Of a stretch of 64,000 nt of DNA, positions 58,336 through 64,000 are shown one piece after another (within the stretch, counting starts at the first letter, position 1; every line of letters starts with the position of its first letter). Origin of the DNA: Calidifontimicrobium sp035325925 (GTDB lineage: Bacteria > Pseudomonadota > Gammaproteobacteria > Burkholderiales > Burkholderiaceae_C); contig NZ_DAOKZA010000003.1 of NCBI RefSeq assembly GCF_035325925.1, positions 1-64,000 on the forward strand, in the 5' to 3' direction. The notes under the pieces were generated by a model, which saw only the letters and a program-made list of their open reading frames with translations, was not told the DNA's origin and did no database searches. The translations under genes and the position numbers were made by a program.

Positions 58336-60585
58336 TCACAGGAAGCGCCCGCCGGCGGCGCGTGCAGCGTCGGCGGCGTCGATCTCGAGCGCGCTGCCCA
58401 GCTGCGGCACGCGGCGCGGCAGCACGGCGGAGCGCAGCCACTGTTCGAGCTCGGCCGCCGGCACCGGGCGGCTGAACTGGTAGCCCTGCATCAGCGCGCA
58501 GCCCAGGCGGTGCAGCTCGTCGAGCTGGCGCAGCGACTCGACGCCCTCGGCGATCACGCGCAGCCCCAGCGCGCGCGCCAGCGCGATGATCGCCGCGACC
58601 ACCGCCGCGCCCTTCGGCGCGACGCCGAGCTCGCGCACGAAGGCCTTGTCGATCTTCACTTCCGAGATCGGCAGCGTGCCCAGGTAGGCCAGCGACGAGT
58701 AGCCGGTGCCGAAGTCGTCGACCGAGACCTCGATGCCGACCTCGGTGAGGCGGTGCAGCGACGGGATCACGTCCTGCAGGTTCTTCATCAGGCTGTTCTC
58801 GGTGATCTCGAGCAGCAGCGACGATGGCGCGATGCCGTAGTGGCCGAGCGCGTCGTGGATGCGCTCGACGAGGTCGCTGCGTTCGAAGATGCGCGCCGGC
58901 ATGTTCACCGCGATCGACAGCGTGTGGCCCAGGCCCAGCTCCCAGGCCTTGACCTGGCGCGCCGCCTCGCGCAGCAGCCACTCGGACATCGGCACGATCA
59001 GCCCGGTCTCCTCGGCCAGCGGGATGAAGTCGGCCGGCGGCACCAGCGCGTTGCCGCGCTGCCAGCGCATCAGCGCCTCGACGCCGACGACGCGCGCAGC
59101 GCGCACGTCGACCTTGGGCTGGTAGTGCAGCACCAGTTCGTCGCGCTCGATGGCCTTGTGCAGCGCGCTCTCGAGTTCGAGGCGCTCGCGCCCGCGGCCC
59201 ATCAGCAGCGGGCTGTACACCGCGGCCGCGTTCTTGCCCTGGTCCTTCACCGCGTACATCGCGACGTCGGAGTTGCGCATCAGGTCGGCGACGTCGAAGC
59301 CGTCGCGCGGGTACATCGCGATGCCGATGCTCGCGGTGACCACCCACTCGCCGCCACCGACGAAGATCGGCTCGCGCATCACGTCGAGCATGCGCTGCGC
59401 GACGCGCTCGGCGTCGCGCTGGTCGCCGACCTCGGGCAGCAGCGCGACGAACTCGTCGCCGCCGAGCCGGCCCACCGCCTCGAGCTTGCGGTGCCACGCC
59501 GGGCCGACCGCCTCGACCGCGCCTTCCATCACCTGGTCGCTGTGGCGCACGCAGCCGCGCAGGCGGCGCGCGACCTCGATGAGCAGCTCGTCGCCGGCGG
59601 TGTGGCCGAGCGTGTCGTTGATGTTCTTGAAGCGGTCGAGGTCGATCAGCAGCAGCGCCACCTGGTGGCCCATGCGGCGCGCATGCTGCAGCGCGCGCTC
59701 GGTGCGCCAGATCAGCTGGTGGCGGTTGGGCAGGCCGGTGAGCGGGTCGAAGTTGGCGAGCCGTCGGATGTGGTCCTCGGCAGCGCGGCGGTCGGTGACG
59801 TCCTGCACGATGCCGGTGTAGCCGATGCCCTGGCCGTGCTCGTTGTACTCGGGTTCGGCCTCGGCGTGGATGATGCGCTGGCGCCCGTCGGGCAGCGTCA
59901 CCGCGACGTCGGTGGCGAGCACCGAGCTGTGCGCCAGCACGCCGCGCAACAGCCGCACCAGGCTGCGGCGCTCGTCGCCGGGCACCATGCGCAGCAGCGC
60001 GTGCAGCCCCAGCCGCTCGCCCGGCCCGAAGCCGAACACGCGCAGGCCCTCGGGCGACATCACCAGCGTGCCGCCGGGGCCGTCGGGCAGGCGCCGCCAG
60101 TCGAAGCTGCCCATGCGCGCCAGGTCCTGCGCGCGCCCCAGCCTGGCCTTGCTGCGCTCGAGCTCGAGGCGCAGCCGCGACGCGCGCAGCAGGTAACGCA
60201 GCCGCCCGGCGAGCAGGCTCCACTGCGTGCTCTTGACGAAGAAGTCGGTCGCACCGGCGCTGTACGCGCGGTTGATCGAGGCCTCATCGTCGAGCCCGGT
60301 GAGCATCAGCACCGGGATGTTCTCGAAGGCCGGCAGCGAGCGCAGCGTCTCGCAGGTGGCGAAGCCGTCCATGCCCGGCATCAGCGCGTCGAGCACGATG
60401 ACGTCCGGGGCCAGCCCCGGCAGCATGCGCATCGCCCGCTCGCCGCTGGCAGCCTCGGTGATCTGGAACCCGTGGTCGCGCAGCGCGGCCGCGGTGAGCA
60501 TCAGGTTGACCTCGTCGTCGTCGACGAGCAGCACCCTCGGTGGCTCGGGCGCGTCGTCGTCGAGGAGCGGGCTGAGGGTCGTCAT
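58336..60585 (-). CDS. REC-PAS-GGDEF-EAL response regulator
   Basis: A 749-residue protein. The receiver domain (16-135) has the phosphoacceptor Asp66 and Lys118 (FVKST). A PAS domain (about 150-265) follows, then GGDEF (GGDEF at 375-379), then EAL (EAL at 504-506, with DDFGTGYSS and the late EGVES). The GGDEF inhibitory RxxD (Arg347-Asp350) is 24 residues before the signature instead of five, because of an insertion of about 19 residues. Both catalytic motifs look intact, so the protein could be bifunctional or mainly a phosphodiesterase. The ATG at 60585 overlaps the Hpt gene stop by 4 bp. Confidence 0.93.
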   Translation of the reverse strand: MTTLSPLLDDDAPEPPRVLLVDDDEVNLMLTAAALRDHGFQITEAASGERAMRMLPGLAPDVIVLDALMPGMDGFATCETLRSLPAFENIPVLMLTGLDDEASINRAYSAGATDFFVKSTQWSLLAGRLRYLLRASRLRLELERSKARLGRAQDLARMGSFDWRRLPDGPGGTLVMSPEGLRVFGFGPGERLGLHALLRMVPGDERRSLVRLLRGVLAHSSVLATDVAVTLPDGRQRIIHAEAEPEYNEHGQGIGYTGIVQDVTDRRAAEDHIRRLANFDPLTGLPNRHQLIWRTERALQHARRMGHQVALLLIDLDRFKNINDTLGHTAGDELLIEVARRLRGCVRHSDQVMEGAVEAVGPAWHRKLEAVGRLGGDEFVALLPEVGDQRDAERVAQRMLDVMREPIFVGGGEWVVTASIGIAMYPRDGFDVADLMRNSDVAMYAVKDQGKNAAAVYSPLLMGRGRERLELESALHKAIERDELVLHYQPKVDVRAARVVGVEALMRWQRGNALVPPADFIPLAEETGLIVPMSEWLLREAARQVKAWELGLGHTLSIAVNMPARIFERSDLVERIHDALGHYGIAPSSLLLEITENSLMKNLQDVIPSLHRLTEVGIEVSVDDFGTGYSSLAYLGTLPISEVKIDKAFVRELGVAPKGAAVVAAIIALARALGLRVIAEGVESLRQLDELHRLGCALMQGYQFSRPVPAAELEQWLRSAVLPRRVPQLGSALEIDAADAARAAGGRFL

Positions 60586-60977
60586 GAAGGGTCGCCGCCG
60601 ACGTGCCCGGCCAGGGCGAGCAGGTGGCGCATCTGCGCAACCATAGCATCCAGCGGTGGGTCGATCGGACGCGGGTCGCCGTCGCGCACCCAGCGCTCGA
60701 CCTCCTCGCAGTGCTGCGCCAGTTCGAGCGCCCCGACGCTGCGCGACGACGACTTCAGCTTGTGCGCGACGCCGCGCAGCGCGGCACGGTCGGCGTCGAC
60801 GCGCGCGCGCTCGACCTGCCCGAGCTCCTGACGCAGCGACGCGACGAAGGTGTCGAGCACGCGCTGCAGCAGGCCATGGCGGCCGTCGGGGTCGAGCTCG
60901 CGCAGCCGCCGCACGCTGTCGGCATCGAGCGCATCGAGCAACGCGGACGGTTCGGGGGCGGGTCGCGGAGGGTTCAT
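60582..60977 (-). CDS. Hpt domain phosphotransfer protein
   Basis: A 131-residue single-domain phosphotransferase. The phosphorylatable residue is His72 in AHKLKSSSRSVGA. The four-helix bundle pattern includes LLQRVLDTFVASLRQEL. It overlaps the REC-PAS-GGDEF-EAL gene by 4 bp, so it is presumably the phosphodonor to Asp66 of that protein. A hybrid kinase to feed it is not in the same operon. Confidence 0.88.
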   Translation of the reverse strand: MNPPRPAPEPSALLDALDADSVRRLRELDPDGRHGLLQRVLDTFVASLRQELGQVERARVDADRAALRGVAHKLKSSSRSVGALELAQHCEEVERWVRDGDPRPIDPPLDAMVAQMRHLLALAGHVGGDPS

Positions 60978-61345
60978 GCGGTGCGAAGGCCCCGGCACGG
61001 CGGGGCAGAGGACACGGTGGCGCGGCGCCCCCCGGGCCCGGCCGGCGGACTGCCGGGCGCGGGGCGGCAAGCATGCGGCGTGCCGCGGCGGCCGTCAAGG
61101 CGCGCCGCACCGGCGGTCGCAGCCGGTGCATGCCAGGTCGGCGTCGGATCGGTCATCGGTTCAGGTCGGCTTGCGACAGGCCATTGCGGCTCTTCGGCCG
61201 AAGCGTCGCGCACTTGAGGCACGGCGGGCGCGCACCGGAGGTGCCGGAGCGAGCGCTGCATACAATGCCCCGCATGCAACCGGGCGGCGACACAGGCGGC
61301 GCAGCGATCCCGCGCCCCGCGCGCCGCGAGCCCCCCCGCCGGCCG
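60978..61345. other. Divergent intergenic region with a -10 element
   Basis: About 370 bp between the Hpt gene and the histidine kinase. TACAAT at 61261-61266 is a good -10 for the kinase. If used, transcription would start near 61273, which makes the ATG at 61265 impossible and favours a later start. No other gene or RNA is seen. Confidence 0.5.
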
Positions 61346-62893
61346 ATGCTCGACGGCGCGAGGCCGCCCGCGGGGGTCGCCGGCGCCGCCCTCGTGTGCG
61401 CCTTCCCACCTGCGGCGCAGGCCGCGACGCCCCCCCCCACCGGCGCCGCCGCCCTCGCCGCGCTGCTGTTGGTCGCCGTGCTCGCCGCGGCCGCCGGCGC
61501 GCTGTGGATGCGCCAGCGCACCTGGAGCGCGCTGTACGCGGCGCGCCGCGACGCGCAGGCCTTGTCGGCGCTGGTCGACGCGTGCCGCTGGACCAGCGAC
61601 GCGCACCACCGGGTGCAGGCCTGGCAGGCTGGCGCAGGCGTCGCCGTGCCGGCCTGGGCCGAGGCCTGGTGCGGCCAGCCGCTGTGGGACGGTCTGGAGA
61701 GCGCCGACGCGCAGGTCGACCTGCGCACCGCGCTCGAGTCGCGCGGTGCGATCGCCGCGCTGCCGGTGCGTCCGCGCGGCGGCGACCCGGCGCTGCAGTG
61801 GACGCTGCGCGCCTGGCCACAGCTCGACGCCGACGGTCGCTTCGCCGGCCACCTGGGCACGCTGGCCCCGCGCGCCGCGACGGTGCCGGCGGCGGTCGGC
61901 GACGATGCGGCGCTCGACGCGCTGCTGCAGGCCTGCCCCGGCCCGGTGTGGCTCGCGATGCACGACCCGGCGCTGCCGGGTCTGCGCGTGCGCCACTGCA
62001 ACGACGCCGCGCTGCGCCTGGCCGGCGGCCAGGCCACGCCGACATGGGCCGAGCTGGTCGCCGCGCTGCCCGGCGAGCTGCCGGCGGCGCTCGAACGCGC
62101 GCAGGCCGATGCGCAGGGCAGCGCCACGCAGGGCCGCTGGCGCGTGCGGCTGCAGCGGTTCGCCTCCGACGGCCGCGACGGCCGGCTGCTCGCGCTGTGG
62201 CCGGCCGCCGACGACGACGCCGCGGTGAACGAGCGCGAGACCTTCAGCTACGCGGTGTCGCACGACCTGCGCGCGCCGATCCGCGTCGTCGAGGGCTTCA
62301 CGCGCATCCTCAAGGAAGACTACGGACACCAGCTCGACCGCATCGGCAACGACCACCTCGACCGCGTGCTCGGCGCCGCGGCGCGCATGAACCACATGAT
62401 CGACACGCTGCTGGCGCTGGCGCGCATCGCCAGCCAGCCGCTGTCGCGCCAGCCGGTGAACCTGTCGCAGCTCGCCGGCTTCGTCGTCGACGACCTGCGG
62501 CGCAACTTCCCGACCCCCCCGGCCGACGTGACGATCGAGCCGGGCATGGTCGTGCAGGGCGACCCGACGCTGCTGCGCATGGCGCTCGAGAACCTGCTGG
62601 GCAACGCGTGGAAGTACAGCGCGCGCCGGGCGAGGCGCGTGATCGCCTTCGAGCGCGCGCGGCACGAAGGCGCCGACGCCTTCGTCGTGCGCGACAACGG
62701 CGCCGGCTTCGACATGCGCTTCGCCGACCGCCTGTTCGGCGTGTTCCAGCGCCTGCACAGCGCCTCGGAGTTCCCCGGCACCGGCATCGGGCTGGCCTCG
62801 GTCAAGCGCATCGTGCTGCGCCACGGCGGGCGCATCTGGGCCGACGGCGAGGTCGACCGCGGCGCGAGCTTCCACTTCACGCTCGACGGCTGA
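61346..62893 (+). CDS. Sensor histidine kinase (phytochrome-type HisKA)
   Basis: A protein of about 515 residues. It has an N-terminal signal or anchor (residues 1-28), a second hydrophobic helix (about 32-55), a poorly conserved PAS-like region (about 70-280) and a kinase core. His306 lies in SYAVSHDLRAPIRVVEGF, and the ATPase carries the N-box ENLLGNAWKYS, DNGAGF and GTGIGLASV. The VSHDLRAP and FGVFQRLHS motifs are typical of phytochrome-like kinases, whose partners are often REC-only proteins. I start at the ATG at 61346 because the -10 at 61261 overlaps the ATG at 61265 and a further ATG is at 61274. Confidence 0.88.
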   Translation: MLDGARPPAGVAGAALVCAFPPAAQAATPPPTGAAALAALLLVAVLAAAAGALWMRQRTWSALYAARRDAQALSALVDACRWTSDAHHRVQAWQAGAGVAVPAWAEAWCGQPLWDGLESADAQVDLRTALESRGAIAALPVRPRGGDPALQWTLRAWPQLDADGRFAGHLGTLAPRAATVPAAVGDDAALDALLQACPGPVWLAMHDPALPGLRVRHCNDAALRLAGGQATPTWAELVAALPGELPAALERAQADAQGSATQGRWRVRLQRFASDGRDGRLLALWPAADDDAAVNERETFSYAVSHDLRAPIRVVEGFTRILKEDYGHQLDRIGNDHLDRVLGAAARMNHMIDTLLALARIASQPLSRQPVNLSQLAGFVVDDLRRNFPTPPADVTIEPGMVVQGDPTLLRMALENLLGNAWKYSARRARRVIAFERARHEGADAFVVRDNGAGFDMRFADRLFGVFQRLHSASEFPGTGIGLASVKRIVLRHGGRIWADGEVDRGASFHFTLDG

Positions 62894-63021
62894 CCCTGCT
62901 CTCGCGGGAACGCCGCGCCGCCCCATCGTGCGTCGACGCTGGCGAGGCGCAGGCCGTGGGTAGCGCGCGCCCCGTCGTGCACGCCGGGAAGGGGCCGGGG
63001 GCCTCCCGGCCCGGGCAGCGC

Positions 63022-63633
63022 TCAGGACGCGCGCCCCGGCGCCGCGAGCAGTTCGACCGCCTCGACGATGCGCTCGGCCTGCGCCGCCAGCGGACGCTGC
63101 TCGGCCTCGGCCTGCGCGCGCAGCCGCGCCAGCGCGTCGGCACGCGGCAGCGAGAAGCGGTGCATCAGCACGCCCACGGCGATCCACACCGCGTCGGGCG
63201 GCGCCTCGGCCGCGGCGGGCGGCGGCGCGGACTCGGCGGCCGGCCGCAGGCGCGCGAACGCCGCCTCGACGGTGGGAACGATCTGCCCGATGTCCAGCGG
63301 CTTGACCAGGTACGCCACCGCGCCCAGCGCCTTGACCTGCGCCACCGTGGCGTCGTCGGAGAACGCCGACAGGAACATGAACGGCACCTTGCGCTCGCGC
63401 AGGTAGGCCGCGACGTCGAAGCCGCTCTTGCCTTCCATGCGGATGTCCAGCAGCGCCATGTCGGGGCGGTGTTCGCGCGCCAGCAGGATCGCGTCGTCGC
63501 CGTTGTCGGCGTCGATCACGTCGTAACCGGCCTTCGCCAGGCCGTGCGTCACGGTGGCCAGCACCAGCCGGTCGTCGTCGACGACCAGGATCTTGCCTTT
63601 GGGCGGGGCCGGCGACGCGGGCATGCGCGGCAT
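63022..63633 (-). CDS. REC-ANTAR response regulator
   Basis: A 203-residue protein. The receiver domain (about 14-130) has Asp63 as phosphoacceptor, and the conserved Lys in VKPLD. The C-terminal ANTAR domain (about 150-200; IAVGVLMHRFSLPRADALARLRAQA) binds two-hexaloop RNA and prevents transcription termination, as in AmiR, NasT and EutV. It lies 4 bp after the kinase gene at 63638, which is its likely partner. Confidence 0.9.
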   Translation of the reverse strand: MPRMPASPAPPKGKILVVDDDRLVLATVTHGLAKAGYDVIDADNGDDAILLAREHRPDMALLDIRMEGKSGFDVAAYLRERKVPFMFLSAFSDDATVAQVKALGAVAYLVKPLDIGQIVPTVEAAFARLRPAAESAPPPAAAEAPPDAVWIAVGVLMHRFSLPRADALARLRAQAEAEQRPLAAQAERIVEAVELLAAPGRAS

Positions 63634-63637
63634 TCTG

Positions 63638-64000
63638 CTACAAGGGCTCGAGCCGCCGCACCACCGGCGGCGCCAGCGTCACGCACGCGTGCACCTCGTC
63701 GCCGACGGCCTCGATCGCCAGCGACGCGTGCCGCCGCGGCAGCAGCGCGCGCACCAGCGCCAGTCCCGAGACGCCGCCGCGCACGCGCATCAGGTCGAAT
63801 CCCGGCGCCAGCGTGCCGCGGTTGGCGATGCGGATCTCCACGCCGGCCTCGCCGCCGCGCAGCGTGCAGCGCACCGCGTCGGCCGCGCCGTGCTTGGCGG
63901 CGTTGGTCAGCAGTTCGTTGACCGTCAGCGCGATCGGGATCGACTCGGCCTCGGGCAGCGCCCAGCGGTGCAGCGCATCGCCGTGCACCTCGACGCCGAT
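63638..64000 (-). CDS. HWE/HisKA_2-type histidine kinase, C-terminal part (partial)
   Basis: The frame is open to the window end; only the last 120 codons or so are present. NELLTNAAKHG is the N-box of HWE/HisKA_2 kinases, followed by ANRGTLAPGF and GGVSGLALVRALL. It is missing its sensory and H-box region, which lies beyond 64000. It is followed by the REC-ANTAR gene, a pairing known for kinases that regulate ANTAR proteins. Confidence 0.85.
   Translation of the reverse strand: MGVEVHGDALHRWALPEAESIPIALTVNELLTNAAKHGAADAVRCTLRGGEAGVEIRIANRGTLAPGFDLMRVRGGVSGLALVRALLPRRHASLAIEAVGDEVHACVTLAPPVVRRLEPL

Overview
The window is a very GC-rich chromosomal segment, with third codon positions almost always G or C, from a betaproteobacterium. 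I place it in the Burkholderiales, probably near Rubrivivax, Leptothrix or Methylibium. The basis is gene content: a class I PHA synthase, a Hox-type NAD-linked hydrogenase with its own hyp genes, homogentisate catabolism with a TRAP transporter, a PQQ alcohol dehydrogenase and a GGDEF/EAL signalling cluster. I saw no insertion sequence, prophage, CRISPR array or rRNA. There is one tRNA gene, tRNA-Ser(UGA).

Layout. 1-4.7 kb: the start of a 3-oxoacid CoA-transferase gene divergent from a PaaI-type thioesterase and a PAS-LuxR regulator, then a tannase-family esterase, a MarR regulator and a glutathione transferase. 5-11.5 kb: a BvgS/EvgS-like sensor kinase, a small thioesterase/YceH pair, an SDR dehydrogenase and divergent ETF-quinone oxidoreductase. 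11.6-17 kb: a tightly overlapping hydrogenase operon in the order hoxH-hoxW-hoxF-(83-codon ORF)-hoxU-hoxY. 17-25.5 kb: unrelated genes, namely a DUF2505 protein, a MaoC/FAS1-like dehydratase, MFS, acyltransferase-3, SLC13, MarC and BCCT membrane proteins. 25.6-30.6 kb: hypA-hypB-hypF(short)-hypC-hypD-hypE, the nickel and Fe(CN)2CO maturation genes for the hydrogenase. 30.9-33.6 kb: an SDR and PHA synthase behind a palindromic promoter. 33.6-38.7 kb: MFS, a remnant of a large LuxR/TPR regulator, a truncated globin, a quinohaemoprotein alcohol dehydrogenase and a LysE exporter. 38.8-50.4 kb, all on the minus strand: an ACP-acyl:AMP ligase-PlsC fusion, TRAP genes dctMQP, and fahA-hmgA-DUF2783-flavin monooxygenase-MBL protein, divergent from an IclR regulator. 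51.3-56.4 kb: an alpha/beta hydrolase, SapC, a CNNM/CBS protein, apaH, tRNA-Ser and a DadA-like oxidoreductase. 56.4-64 kb: a diguanylate cyclase, a REC-PAS-GGDEF-EAL protein with an overlapping Hpt protein, a histidine kinase, a REC-ANTAR regulator and a second kinase that runs off the end.

How it fits together. HypABCDE with a short HypF should build the NiFe centre of HoxH. HoxW then trims HoxH, and HoxFU pass electrons between HoxYH and NAD. The monooxygenase plus DUF2783 protein may make homogentisate, for example from 3-hydroxyphenylacetate, for HmgA and FahA, with DctPQM importing a substrate under IclR control. The most unusual items are the trimodular ACP-ligase-acyltransferase, the extra ORF coupled between hoxF and hoxU, the His-rich loop inside the HypB G domain, the tannase-family esterase without the paired cysteines, the metallo-beta-lactamase-fold protein with a broken HxHxDH motif, and a 46-bp tandem duplication across the ETF-QO stop codon.
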